Source of the DNA: Strongylocentrotus purpuratus
Lineage: Eukaryota > Echinodermata > Echinoidea > Camarodonta > Strongylocentrotidae
Length of the DNA stretch: 64,000 nt
Direction of reading: 5' to 3'
Assembly (NCBI RefSeq): GCF_000002235.5
Contig: NW_022145528.1
Location: forward strand, 1 to 64,000
The notes under the pieces were generated by a model that did no database searches, was not told the origin of the DNA, and worked only from the letters and a program-made list of their open reading frames with translations. Below are positions 21,041 to 31,560 of the stretch, piece by piece. The position numbers and the translations under genes were made by a program. The stretch's first letter is position 1. Each line of letters starts with the position of its first letter.

Positions 21041-21315
21041 TACCGGGGTAATAATAATTACATTTATAGGGCGCTTTATACAGGTGTTTCTCAGCGCACA
21101 TGTGGTGCTGTCTAACTTAGTATAATTATTTAACATGTTCAATAGCTTAAAAGCAACAAAATTTAAAAAAATATTACTAATACAATCTCTATTTTTTTAA
21201 AGAAATAAGATCAAATTGTTAAAAGACAAGATTTGAGGGGGAAAATAGGTTTAACAAATATTCGAAAGATGATTAACTAGAATAGAAAAAGAGAAATGAT
21301 GAGGATGACTTCTTT

Positions 21316-21450
21316 TTCCTTCCCACAAAAGACATTTTCAAGCCCTTTCGTTTTGAGGGAAGTTCTAAATTAGTATTATCTTTCAAATGCCGTTGTAATT
21401 TAACCTTTTTCATTTCTTTGGCCTGCAAATGGGACTATATAGTACTTTTA
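21316..21450. mobile_element. MITE family A, truncated copy
   Basis: Carries GACATTTTCAAGCCC, TTTCAAATGCCGTTG and CTGCAAATGGGAC then AGTACTTTTAA, the right-hand quarter of the family A element. The left part is missing. Confidence 0.7.
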
Positions 21451-21539
21451 ACGAAGCCGCATGCCTCGATTTCCGTCTAAGAATATGGTACAAAAAGAGT
21501 TTTATTTTGTTTTTTTTACAAAAAGTGTTCCTTTCCCAT

Positions 21540-21800
21540 TTCTATCACAGAGAAACAACAGTTTACGTTAACGTTAATTTGTTATTAAAATGTAGAGTAC
21601 AGCCCTTGGGCTTAGGCCTAATTTAGGTCGTAAGTGTTACTGTTTGAAAATCTAAAGTAAAATTAGACGGTTTTCTCGGTTAGACCAAGTAATTGAGAAA
21701 AAAAAGTTTACAAGTCACTCAGACCAGGTCAAGCAATCTTCTAGATCCATTATTAGGGTCTAACGTTAGTAGATATAAGGTAGATGCAGGCGCGGATCCA
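21540..21800 (-). repeat. Dispersed 260-bp repeat, also in the 31- and 39-kb regions
   Basis: Reverse complement of 31280-31560 and 39030-39330: shared AACAAATTAACGTTAACG, GGCCTAATTTAGGTCG and TAACGTTAGTAGATATAAG phrases. In all copies it adjoins a CAGGCGCGGATCCAG terminus and G/C runs, so it probably flanks or belongs to a hAT-like element. Confidence 0.75.
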
Positions 21801-22130
21801 GTGGGGCGAGCGGGCCTTTGCCCCCCCCCCCCCCCCCCTGCAAAAAAAGAGAGATAGAGAGAGAAAGAAAGGAAGGGAAAGGGAAAGAGGAGAGAAAGGG
21901 AAAGAAAGAAGAGGATGAAGAAAAGAAAAGGGGCAAGAAGGAGATCGGGGGGGGGGGGCGTCCCCCCAATCAAAAAAAGAAGAGAGCAGGAAGGAAATGG
22001 AAAGAAAAAAAGGAAAAGAGGAGATAAAGGGAAGGAAGTTTGAAGAAAAGAAAAGAAGGGGGATATCAGATCAGGGGAGGGGGCACTGGCGTACTGATCG
22101 GGGAGGGGGTTCGGGGGAAATAAAATTCAA
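21785..22130. repeat. hAT-like terminus with G-runs and purine-rich DNA
   Basis: Begins CAGGCGCGGATCCAGTGGGG, then a C-run and GGAAAG/AGAAAG-rich purine DNA with further G-runs near 21950 and 22075. The second terminus is not identified. Confidence 0.5.
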
Positions 22131-22469
22131 ACGTGATTTATTTCTAATTCCATAACGGGGGTTTACACATTATGCTGAAATGACATAATTTTCCGTGATT
22201 TTTTAGTAAATTATACTTTTTTTACGTGTTTGTTGTAAAATGACAAATTCCTAAATTTACAGCCAGGCAAGAAATATGCTTCTTGAGATGCCTACATGCC
22301 AGGGCCTGCGAAACAGCGGGGATCGGGAGCTCCTCGAGCCCCCCCCCCCTCCACTTTTGTTGAAAAAGGATATTAAGGAAACAAAAAGAAAGAGAGCAAG
22401 AAAGAAAGAATGAGAGCAAGAAAGAAAAAATAGTTGCCAGTGTCGCAACAATATAAGGTATACAAAAAT

Positions 22470-22737
22470 GCTCATCTAACCGTAATTCGCATAAAACCCC
22501 TGAGCTTCCGGGGGCTCTGGCCCTGTACCAAACCGAGGGCCCTAAGGTGCGCCCCTTGATACTCATCTGACCGTAATTTAGTGCCCTTAAACCCTTGAGC
22601 TTCCGGGGGCTCTGCCCCCTGGACCCCACCAGGGGCCCTAAGGCGGTCCCCTGAATGCTTATCTGACCGTAATTTATTGCCTTAAACCCCTGACTTTCCG
22701 GGGGCGGACAAGGTATCAAAATATGTTCATCTGACCG
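22470..22737. repeat. Repeat with ATCTGACCGTAATTTA and CTTCCGGGGGCTCTG
   Basis: About 100-bp units containing CATCTGACCGTAATTTA, AAACCCCTGAGCTTCCGGG and GGCTCTGCCCCCTGGACC, present two and a half times here and again at 43785-44090 and 48790-48990. Function unknown; each copy neighbours a hAT-like terminus. Confidence 0.7.
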
Positions 22738-23397
22738 CAGGCGCGTAGCCAGGGGCGGTGGGGGCGCCCCCCAAAAAAAGCCGGCCAAAAAAAGAGAGGA
22801 GAGAAAAGGAAAAGGAAGAAAAAGAAGTAGACAGAAATAATTTTTGAAATTCAGACAAGGATTAAGAGTCGAGAACGGTACAACAAATTTTTTTTCAAAT
22901 AATTTAATGAAACGTCAAAACTTCCGCGCTTCGCGCAAGAGGGACTGGATTAAGACAACGATTAAGAGTCGGGAACGGTACAACGAATCGTCTTCTTTCT
23001 TTAATGATTTAATGAAACGTCAAAACTTCCGCGCTTCGCGCAGTAGGGGAGGGGGGAAACTGAATTCAGACGAGGATTATTTTCGAGAACGGTACAACGA
23101 ATCGTCTCCATTCTCTATGATTTAACGAAACGTAAAAGCTTCCGCGCTTCGCGGGGGAGGTGGAAACTGTATTCAGACGTGGATTATTTTCGAGAACGGG
23201 ACAACGAATCGTCTTCTTTCTCTAATAATTTAACGAAACGGCGCTTTGCGGAGGAGGGAGGGGTGAAATCGCCCCTCCCTGCACCCCCCCCCCCCATCCA
23301 TTACGTCAATGCTGGTCACCATTACGTACCAATATTTGGGTCGCATAATTTCAAATTTGGGCCCCCCTCCCCCTAAGAAATCCTGGATCGGCGCCTG
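22738..23397. mobile_element. hAT-like element with four internal 110-bp units
   Basis: Termini CAGGCGCGTAGCCAGGGG and CCTGGATCGGCGCCTG. The interior has four degenerate units containing AACGGTACAACGAATCGTC, AATTTAATGAAACGTCAAA and TTCCGCGCTTCGCGC. The right end carries ATTACGTACCAATATTTGG. The same ends and unit occur in 45837-49167. An 8-bp duplication is not evident. Confidence 0.7.
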
Positions 23398-24093
23398 TAT
23401 GTTTCAGAGAATATGGGACCCATGTGGGTCCCACATAGGCTTGCTACCTGGGTTATTATCCTCTCTTTGCATTTTGTCGCTCTGCAGTTTTATGATGCTG
23501 TTGATTTAATAAATTGAATAAATTCATCAATTCCTGATGAAGCCGTATGAGCGAGAATTCAATTTATTTTTGTCTCATATACGGTTGTCTCATTTACTTC
23601 GTTTTCTATTTATATATGTATATATTATTAAAATGAGATAGCAAAATGTGTATAGCGCTGGTCATCTTGCGAGTAATAACCATCAACTACTCTCATCGGG
23701 CTCTCATCATTATTGTTCTCTTCATTTTTTTGTTGATGGTGAATTATTGGGGGTGGGGGTGATTGTACAGGCCACCCCCCCCCCCCCACCTGAAATATTT
23801 GGGGGGGGGGGATATATCTCTATTTGATCTATCTCCCCCGTTCAATCTTACATTGCTCCCCAACTCTTAATCAGACACTCACCCACACACTTGCTCTTTC
23901 TCTATTTCCCCTCAGTCTCTCAACCTCTTTCTTCTTTAAAAAGCGTTCCATCCCCTTCTCTTTCTCCCTCTCTATATATATTTCTTCTTCCACCTTCCCT
24001 CTCTTAACCGATCTCTGTATTTTTCCCTCGCTCTCTCTCATATTTTTTTCCTCTCCACTTTTTCCACATTCTATTTCTATCAAAAGTTTCTCT

Positions 24094-24134
<41 letters not shown>

Positions 24135-24657
24135 CTCTCTTTCTCTCTCCATCTACTTCGACCTCCTGAATGGATGAAGAAATGGAAATAAAAATGTAGA
24201 CAATCGATATACATGTATGATAGTTTGTAGAATACAGGCGAACGTGAGAGAAAGAGAAAGCGAGGAAGCCTTATAGGGAAGGAGAGAGAAAAAGAGAATT
24301 AATGTTAGAAAGAAAGATATGAAGTTTAATCTAAAGAGATAGAAAGATAGAGAGGAATCAGACGGAACAATGTCGATGTATACAGAAACGGGACATTTCA
24401 GCTGATATATATCATACTACTTGATTTTATTCAGGGATAATTAGGCAATGCATGACACTGGATAATATTTCTCATATAAATGCCTTTTAATGAATGAAAT
24501 TCGTTGATAAGCTTTTATCCCACAAGAATAGATAGATGTGATGAAGTTAGATGCCCCCCCCCCCACCCATCAATGCATGACCCAGTTAACAGACCAACAT
24601 TAAACGTATGACGAATTGACTCTTTATAACCCTTCCTTTGTGGGTCGAAAACTACAA
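23398..24657. other. Intergenic with C/G runs and a CT-rich block
   Basis: 23770-23815 has C- and G-runs. 23820-24175 is strongly pyrimidine-rich and ends in a (CT)n run at about 24097-24130. 24235-24360 is purine-rich (GAGAGAAAGAGAAAG). No gene is supported; frames here are low complexity. Confidence 0.6.
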
Positions 24658-24902
24658 AATAATAATATTAATAATAATAGCTAGTTCTTATATAGCACTT
24701 TTCAAGACCGAAGGCCCTCTCAAAGCGCTTTACAGATATATATATTATTACCCCGATCATCGGATTCAGGCTTACCCGCACACAATGCATGCACATTCTC
24801 CACTCCCTGGGGAGCATTCCAGCCAGGCGTCATTTTTACAAGCGCACACTTGCTAATCTAAGCACATTAGCTTTCGCATCCTACCGGGTACCCATTTAAC
24901 AC
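24658..24902 (-). mobile_element. SINE body fragment
   Basis: Matches 13214-13455 (AGTTCTTATATAGC, GACCGAAGGCCCTCTC, ATGCACATTCTCCACTCC) but stops before the tRNA-like head, so it is 5' truncated. An ATT/TAA tail is present at its left end. Confidence 0.85.
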
Positions 24903-26335
24903 CATTTGATATCATTAAATATTTAATATCTCCTCAGTAAATACCTTCAATAAGATGTACAAACAAGTATTTGGTTTCAGTAAAGTCGCATATGACAGTT
25001 TATCTCTCTGTTTTCATTGGAATTTATTATTTCTTTTTTAACTGCATAATATATGGTGACACCGTTTACATTGGTTGAAATTTGAATAGTCATACCCTTA
25101 GGCAATATCAATGACAGATACGAAATTGTGAACAATACCATATACCTAAATGTAATCAAATAAGTTGTCATCTATTCCAGACAAGAAGAAGAAGAAGAAT
25201 AATGAAATTGAATTGCAATGTCAGATGATTGAGTTAAGTCCATTTAGTCCCAGGTGCATGTGCAAGTGTTTGCGTTTGAATCTCCAATACAAGATGCTAG
25301 CGCTCCTGTAAGATAAAGAAGATGTTTATTGGTTATCGTTTCACGGCAACCATGTCTCCACTCCATATTCATTTCTATTCGAGACATTATTCACATCGTA
25401 GTGATTCATTAATAACATTATTTAAAATAACTATTTGTCTGTTTTTGTTTGAAGAAGCATTCATCATTAGGTCTCGAAGTAGGCCTACTTAACATTTGTG
25501 ATCATGTTTTTTTTAGCGAAACATTTCAAGTGTAGATTACTCTTTTAATCGAGCGAGCGTAATGAGCGAATTAGGAAAGCAAATTCATGCTTTAACGATC
25601 GAAAAAACAAAAGGCATTACTTTCCTAATTATAGTAACAGAAATAAAAAGGGATAAAAATAAATGGTCATTAAATCTTGGCAGGGGGGGGGGGGGGCAAT
25701 AGCTTGCCCGGGCACTAAAATCCCTTGATATTATTTTAAGCCACATCGGCACTTGCTTCCATACCCCACCCTATGGCTTTATTAGTGGTTCCATGCTTTT
25801 CAATTATGTTTAATGTATAATTTATCGTTTGAAAGAACGTATAATTTAAGGATACCGGTCATCATTGTATTCCTGACAGAGTCCAACACACCAACATTAC
25901 GTACGAATATCAAAGGGTTCAACGCGACCGTTATGGTTTACACGACCGTGCATGGTTGTCGCACGAGACAATTTTCAGGGCCTAGAATGTTAAATATTTT
26001 ATATCTCTCACTTGTTAAATATAAACAAAGAGAACAAAATCATAAAGACTTACTTTATATCTCTTTATCAACTAACCATGAATGAAATCTAGCAAATTTG
26101 TGGAGCCTTATAACAAAACCGTACATGACTTTATAACTCCATCATTAAAATTCACATCATTAAAAGCTCACGTCGCCATAATACAAACGCAACTTTTTTC
26201 TCGTTGCAAATGCTATGTAGGCCTATGTGTTGTTTATTGCTTCCTAGCTATATCGCTCGTGAAGACTTAGAGTCATTACCAGAACATCTTTAATGTTAAT
26301 ACTAACATTCTCCAGGAACACTTATTGAAGCCGTA
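24903..26335. other. Intergenic, nothing recognised
   Basis: AT-rich. A G-run at 25682-25696 and a doubled AAAAAAGAAGCATAACTT-like phrase just right of the window of this entry are the only repeats noticed. This includes the 3' flank of the peptide gene on the minus strand. Confidence 0.4.
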
Positions 26336-26376
26336 TCAGCAGTCGTCATCAAAGCCGGCGTTCATGCATGATGGAG
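26336..26376 (-). CDS. Peptide gene exon 3 (two-cysteine C-terminus)
   Basis: Acceptor TATTCAACAG, same as exon 2; encodes PSCMNAGFDDDC then TGA. Paralogous to exon 2 through CTCCAT and GAACGCCGGCTTTGATGA. The two cysteines could close a ten-residue ring. Confidence 0.58.
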
Positions 26377-28764
26377 CTGTTGAATAATAATATTGAGGAC
26401 AAAGTCGAAATTTGGTACATATGTGTCATTCCACAGTTTTAACTTAAAAAAGAAGCATAACTTAAAAAAGAAGCATAACTTGGTTTGATTATTGATTTTT
26501 ATGTCATGATATCTTTTTACCAGTTGTGAAATCACGGGACAAAAGGAGTTGTTGCATTAAAGATGGCCTGTGCGCGCATATTTTTTTTACACAACTGTTT
26601 AGCCATTTTCGCGAAAAAATTCCAAGAAGTGCTCCGGTGAAAGAGTCTAAGTCGTCAACGTACTATAGGTGGAAGCACGTTCACCCAGGGAAGGGAATAG
26701 GGGAAAACAAGGATAGTTAAGAGGATGGAGCCGGAGGAAAAACAGGGAAATACATAAGGAAAGCGAAGAGGATAAGTCAAAGGAATAACATAGAAATACA
26801 TAATTGAAGAGCAAAGAGGATCATAGATCTAGACTAAGGAAAAACAGGGAAGTACATAATAGAAGGAGAAACTGGAATCTATCAGAAAACAATGAGAAAT
26901 AGATGACGAAGGAGAAAAGGATAGATTGAAGGAGAAACAAAGAAATACATAAAACAAAAGAGAAGAGGATAGATTGAAGGAGAACACAGAAATACATAAT
27001 GAAAAGAGAAGAGAGGATAGATTTAACCCGAAACAAGATAACGAGTATGTACACATGTATAGCTCCAGCAATCCAACAAAACTGCTAAGGGTAATGCTAG
27101 ACTCTGTCTCTAGTCGTTTGCACAGTATATTTGACTGAAGTGGCTAAACAGTTGTGTAAAAAAAAAACATATGCGCGCGCCCCGCGCCGTGACACAAAAT
27201 AATGTGTGCAATATTATTGGTTCCGCCAATGTGCCTCCCTTTCCGCCGGCTGGATCCGCCCAAATAAGGGTGATAAAAAGATTGCTAAATCCAATTGTAG
27301 AAAAAGAAATTGTTGTAGTCGATTATGGCTGCACGGGAATGCAGTATCAGAAGTGTGAGTATTAAAAATGTATAGCTAATAAAATGTTCACAAATGTCTC
27401 TCCTTGATTATTATCTCCAAATAAAATAGGAACAATAAATAAAAGCAGTACGTTGCACATTAAATAAACTCATTCTTTCACCCAGTCTTATGAATTTATA
27501 ATGAATTGTGAATTCCAAATTCATTGCTTACCAGGGTCAGAGTCCGGAGTCTCATCATCAAAGCCGGCGTTCAAGCTGTATGGAGCTGTTGAATAATAAT
27601 ATTGAGGACAAAGTCAAAATTTGGTACAGATGTGTCATTCCACAGTTTTAACTTAAAAAAGAAGCATAACTTGGTTTGGTTATTGACTTTTATGTCATGA
27701 TATATTTTTACCAGTTGTGAAATCACGGGACAAAAGGAGTTGTTGCATCAAAGATGGCCTGTAGTTAAGATGTGGGCCCCGTGACACAAAATGTGCAATC
27801 AATTGCAAAATGGTAATAGCCAATCAAGATCAACGTTGCATGCACATATTGTTGACCAACAAGGCTGACTACTGACCAATCAGAATCGTTATTTCAAGTT
27901 TGAAATTGGTCTCAAACCTTTGTGCCACGTAGTGGCGGATCCGGGGGGGGGGTGGGGAGTGGGGGTGGGAGGAGCCCGGCCAAATAAGTTTGGTAGTTTG
28001 GTAGTGAGCACTAATTTTTTTTTTTTTTTTTTTTTGGGGGGGGGGGCCCTCGAAAATTTGAAAAATTGCACCCCTTGAGCGCCAGGGGGGGGGGGGGCAT
28101 CTCCAGAAAAGGTAAAAATTAACGTTAAAAATGTAAAAATACACATCCCCTCTTGGTTCCGCCACTGTGCCTCCCTTCCCGTCGGCTGGATCCGCCCAAA
28201 TAAGGGTTATAAAAAGATTGCTAAATCCAATTGTAGAAAAAAAGTGAATCACATTATTATATGCTCTCAATTCAGAGCGGGCGTGGGGAGGTGCCAATCA
28301 CCACCCGCATATAATTATATACTTGAAATTAAATCAAATAAAATTAATTCCGTAAGCATGAATGAAAAAGAAATTGTTGTAGTCGATTATGGCTGAACGG
28401 GAATGTAGTATCAGAAGTGTGAGTATTAAAACTGTAAAGCTAATAAAATGTTCACAAATGTCTCTCCTTGATTATTATCTCCAAATAAAATAGGAACAAT
28501 AAATAAAAGCATTACGTTGCACATTAAATAAACTCATTCTTTTACCCAGTCTTATGAATTTATAATAAATTGTGAATTCCAAATTCATTGCTTACGAGGC
28601 TCATCATTAGTCCCATCTTCATTCACCATGTCATCATCACTTGTGAGAGCCTCCATGGCCGTGCCTAACGCGTTGTCACTTTCATTCCCAGAGTTAGCCA
28701 TGGCACTCGCCGCGGCTATGAGAGCGACGAGAAGGAGCAGGGCGGTAATGGTCTTCCACGCCAT
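26336..28764 (-). CDS. Unrecognised secreted acidic peptide, three exons, 87 residues
   Basis: Exons on the minus strand are 28764-28596, 27585-27532 and 26376-26336, all joined in phase 1 by GT/AG sites. Residues 1-21 form a textbook signal peptide (MAWKTITALLLLVALIAAASA, cleavage after ASA expected; shown here as the 21-residue span minus commentary is avoided: key features are K4, the L9-L12 run and S20-A21). Residues 22-87 contain 18 Asp/Glu and no Lys, Arg or His. The second and third exons encode related modules, P-YSL-NAGFDDE and P-SCM-NAGFDDD, the latter ending with C78 and C87 and a TGA stop. The start has no competing upstream ATG close by. I recognise no family. The lack of basic residues argues against a cationic antimicrobial peptide and against dibasic neuropeptide processing. 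Secretion is well supported; expression and role are not. Confidence 0.62.
26377..26570 (-). repeat. Intronic half of the exon 2/3 duplication, copy 1
   Basis: Nearly identical to 27586-27765 (AATAATATTGAGGACAAAG, CACAGTTTTAACTTAAA, GAAATCACGGGACAAAAGG). It contains a doubled AAAAAAGAAGCATAACTT unit not present in the other copy. Confidence 0.85.
26571..27180. mobile_element. 610-bp inverted-repeat transposon inside the duplicated intron
   Basis: Ends TGCGCGCATA and TATGCGCGCG, then long inverted arms with ACACAACTGTTTAGCCA. The homologous site at about 27770 lacks it, giving an empty-site comparison. The interior 26700-27020 has about five loose 60-bp units containing GAGGATAGATTGAAGGAG and AAATACATAA. 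No coding capacity seen. Confidence 0.8.
27200..27531 (-). repeat. Duplicated intron segment, partner of 28160-28595
   Basis: Shares GGCTGGATCCGCCCAAATAA, AAAAAGATTGCTAAATCC, GATTATGGCTG and a long stretch up to the exon donor with 28165-28595. The second copy has about 110 extra bases near 28240-28355. Confidence 0.85.
27532..27585 (-). CDS. Peptide gene exon 2 (54-bp symmetric exon)
   Basis: Acceptor TATTCAACAG, donor GACCCTG|GTAAGC. Eighteen codons in phase 1-1 encode PYSLNAGFDDETPDSDP. Skipping it would keep frame and give a 69-residue product. No cysteine. Confidence 0.58.
27930..28166. mobile_element. Short hAT-like element with T-, G- and C-runs
   Basis: AGTGGCGGATCCGGGGG at the left and GGTTCCGCCACTG at the right as inverted ends. 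The interior is mostly homopolymer runs, including T18 or longer near 28016-28035. Lies in one copy of the duplicated intron. Confidence 0.6.
28596..28764 (-). CDS. Peptide gene exon 1 (signal peptide and acidic region)
   Basis: ATG at 28764-28762; 56 codons plus one base, ending GAGCCTC|GTAAGC. Encodes the signal peptide and an Asn/Asp/Glu-rich segment with DDD at 43-45. The bases after its donor (GTAAGCAATGAATTTGG) are the same as after exon 2. Confidence 0.62.
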
Positions 28765-28934
28765 GATGAGCTTAGCTTAACGAAAGGGAAAATGATCGTA
28801 ATGAGCTCTAACTGTAAGCCTCACGAATAATTCTTCAAAGTTGTCATTTTAGGCTTTGATCATTCTATAATGTTTAGAGCGTGTAATTTTTTCATTGTGA
28901 AAAATTACGGAAACCTGACGTAAACATTGTACTA

Positions 28935-29616
28935 CAGAGTGAGTCAGAAAAAATGTCCTACTTTTTAAAAGTTGTATTGTCCCGGTACACACACACTCCT
29001 CCCGGTACACACACACACACACACACACACAAACTCACGCACCACCACACACCAACAAAATACATAGCCAACGATTGATAATGTACCTACGTACTGAGAA
29101 AGCACATTGGATTCATGTGCACTTCATGTTGATGATGTTCATGATGATGATGATGATAATGATGATGATTATTATGATGATGGTAGTGGGAAAGATTGTC
29201 AGGGAAATGCCACTTAAAAGTTCAGCGATCTTGATAAAAATGAATGCTTAATCAGAAAAGGGCAAATTATGAACAATCGTAATTACCGTGTGTGCTGTGT
29301 GTGTTTGGGTGCGTGTGTGCGTGTGTGTGTTGGTGTGTGTGTGCGTGTGTGTGTGTGCGTGTGTTTGTCTGTCGGGCTGTCTTTGTTGAAAACACTACGT
29401 CATTCCTCACCCAGCAACTTGGCGCAAGTGAGATCTGGCAGTCTTGTAAAGATTGTCTGATGTTCAGTCATGCATGCAGAGATTCAAATGAAAATGGTAC
29501 CTAAATGTACCGGGAGGATAACTCTATCAAGACATAACATGAAACCCATTGTTAAATATTAATACTTCAAACAATACAACTTTTAAATAGTGGGACCTTT
29601 TGTCTGACTCACTCTG
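28935..29616. mobile_element. mariner-type non-autonomous element with AC/GT arms
   Basis: Ends CAGAGTGAGTCAG and complement, flanked by TA on both sides. The inverted ends extend about 55 bp (TTTTAAAAGTTGTATTG). Left interior is (CA)n at 29000-29031; right interior is (GT)n at 29290-29372; the two can pair. TA targets and these ends fit Tc1/mariner. It lies about 170 bp upstream of the peptide gene ATG. Confidence 0.82.
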
Positions 29617-29649
29617 TATTTTATTGCTTTCCTCCATTCCTAGACAACT

Positions 29650-29815
29650 AATCACATTGTATTTTTGGATATAACGCCACCATTGATGTTATGTTGTTAT
29701 TATGTTTTATAATCTGTATAATTTTGTACCTTTTTTGTAACACACCTGTACCAGCGAACAACGAATTTCCATTTTTTATGGACAATAAATCAATTCAATT
29801 CAATTAAATTATTCT
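29650..29815 (+). mobile_element. LINE 3' tail
   Basis: TTTTATAATCTGTATAATTTTG and a GGACAATAAATCAATTCAATTC-type end resemble LINE 3' UTRs with short tandem tails, as at 40640-40700. No coding remnant. Confidence 0.5.
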
Positions 29816-30127
29816 GTTAAAGATATTTAAACATGCGCTCAGAAGTGCAGTCAAACGTGTCCAAGTGCAAATGATAAGTATGCTGGGACACAGGGTTAAT
29901 ATGAATAAGGAACTGAAAAGGGTTTTTGACAAAATCAATTGATATGTTTTAGCGTTCCTACATACAGGAAGAATTTTTTTAATGGATCATTTTTTGTTGA
30001 ATATGCATGATTTCATCACGACTGTTGTGTTCGATAAACCAATGAACATCCCAAAATTGCAGATGTGAGATGCTTGAAGGATACTTTACAGGACAGAATG
30101 GGCATGTTGGCATTGAAAATGGCACAC

Positions 30128-30240
30128 ACCAGCGCTCAAAATACACGGGGGCGATGGGCGATTCGCCCCCGTGAGCTCCATAATCGCCCCCATCAGGTTG
30201 TCCACGGGGGCGATTGCAAAATTAAATATCGCCCCCGTGG
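30128..30240. repeat. CACGGGGGCGAT inverted repeats
   Basis: Four oriented copies of a CACGGGGGCGAT-type motif (CACGGGGGCGATGGGCG, TTCGCCCCCGTG, CCACGGGGGCGATTGC, ATCGCCCCCGTGG) form two hairpins within 110 bases. Possibly a tiny foldback element. Confidence 0.6.
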
Positions 30241-31079
30241 AATTATAAAATAAAGATTTTCAGCGAATTGAATAATATTGAAAAGGATGCAATTCATGAT
30301 GTACTCAATAATTCTCACTTAACATATTCTCTCTCTCTCTCTCTCTCCCTGTCTTGCATAAAGAAAATGTGAAAATAATATTTTGCTTGAAAATTTTATC
30401 AGTATTAAACAGGGAGAAGGAAAGGGGAGGAAATTAATCAAAACAAACATTGAAGAATCCAATTCAGTGTTCTTTCGTGATGCATAAGAATGAAAGTACA
30501 TTAAAAGGTGAAATAATAAATTGGAGAGCAATTATGAATCACTTCTTTGACGTTGATTGATTGAATAAAAAATAATGAAACAATATGGTCTGAGGGTCAC
30601 ATATCTTCGAATATTAGAAAGTTTCATCCACCATCGTGTTGTTGAACACTATTTGCAATTTAATTTTAATGCGGTGACTTGTCAGTTACGAGCAGAAGGT
30701 CATATCAGGCTTCTATATTCTATAATACTATCAACAGATATCTGGATAGAGACACTTCGTCACATCAAGCTACGAGAAAGTATATCATCAACTCACAGAA
30801 TTCTACTCGAACACCGCATCGAAATTCTTTTCACCCTCTTTTTTTCTTCTTCCTTTTTTTGGTCCCTTTTAGCTCTCCTTTTTTCCTTTTCCTTCCTTCT
30901 CTCTCTTTTTTTTAGCGGGGGCGGGGGGAGGCAAAGACCTTTTGCCCCATCCCCATCCGCAACTTGTTGGCGGGAAAATTGCAACTGCATGATATCCCCC
31001 TTCTTTTCTTTACTTCTTCCTCAATTTTCCTTCCCTTTATCTCCTGTTTCCCTTTTTTCTTTCCATTTCCTTCCTTCCT

Positions 31080-31208
31080 TCTCTCTTATTTTGTTTTATT
31101 GGGGGGAGGCAACGCCCTTTCGCCCCCCCCGATCTCCTTCTTCCCCCTCTTCTTTTCTTCTTCCTCTTCTTTCTTTCCCTTTCTCTCCTCTTTCCCTTTC
31201 CCACTTTT

Positions 31209-31245
<37 letters not shown>

Positions 31246-31560
31246 GGGGAAGGGAGAGGGGGGCAAGGCCCGTTCACCCCTGCTGGATCCGCGCCTGCAT
31301 CTACCTTATATCTACTAACGTTAGACCCTAATAATGGATCTAGAAGATTGATTGACCTGGTCTCAGTGACGGGTAAACTTTTTTGTTCTCAATTACTTGG
31401 TCTAACCATGAAAACATCTAATTTTACTTTAGATTTTCAAACAGTAACAGTTACGACCTAAATTAGGCCTAAGGCCAAGGGCTGTACTCTACATTTTAAT
31501 AACAAATTAACGTTAACGTTAGACTTAACTTAAACTGTTGTTTCTCTGTGATACAAGTGG
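31080..31560 (+). repeat. hAT-like block in the first array unit
   Basis: Purine/pyrimidine-rich DNA with CT repeat, then CTGGATCCGCGCCTGCATC and the 260-bp repeat shared with 21540-21800 and 39030-39330 (TAACGTTAGACCCTAATAATGG). Confidence 0.65.

Noticed and set aside
23824-24177. 117-codon Leu/Ser-rich frame and the 93-codon Glu/Arg-rich frame opposite
   Set aside because: They translate a CT-rich low-complexity block.
27531-28764. Peptide gene as a cationic antimicrobial peptide or dibasic-processed neuropeptide precursor
   Set aside because: The predicted mature region has no Lys, Arg or His, so neither category fits.
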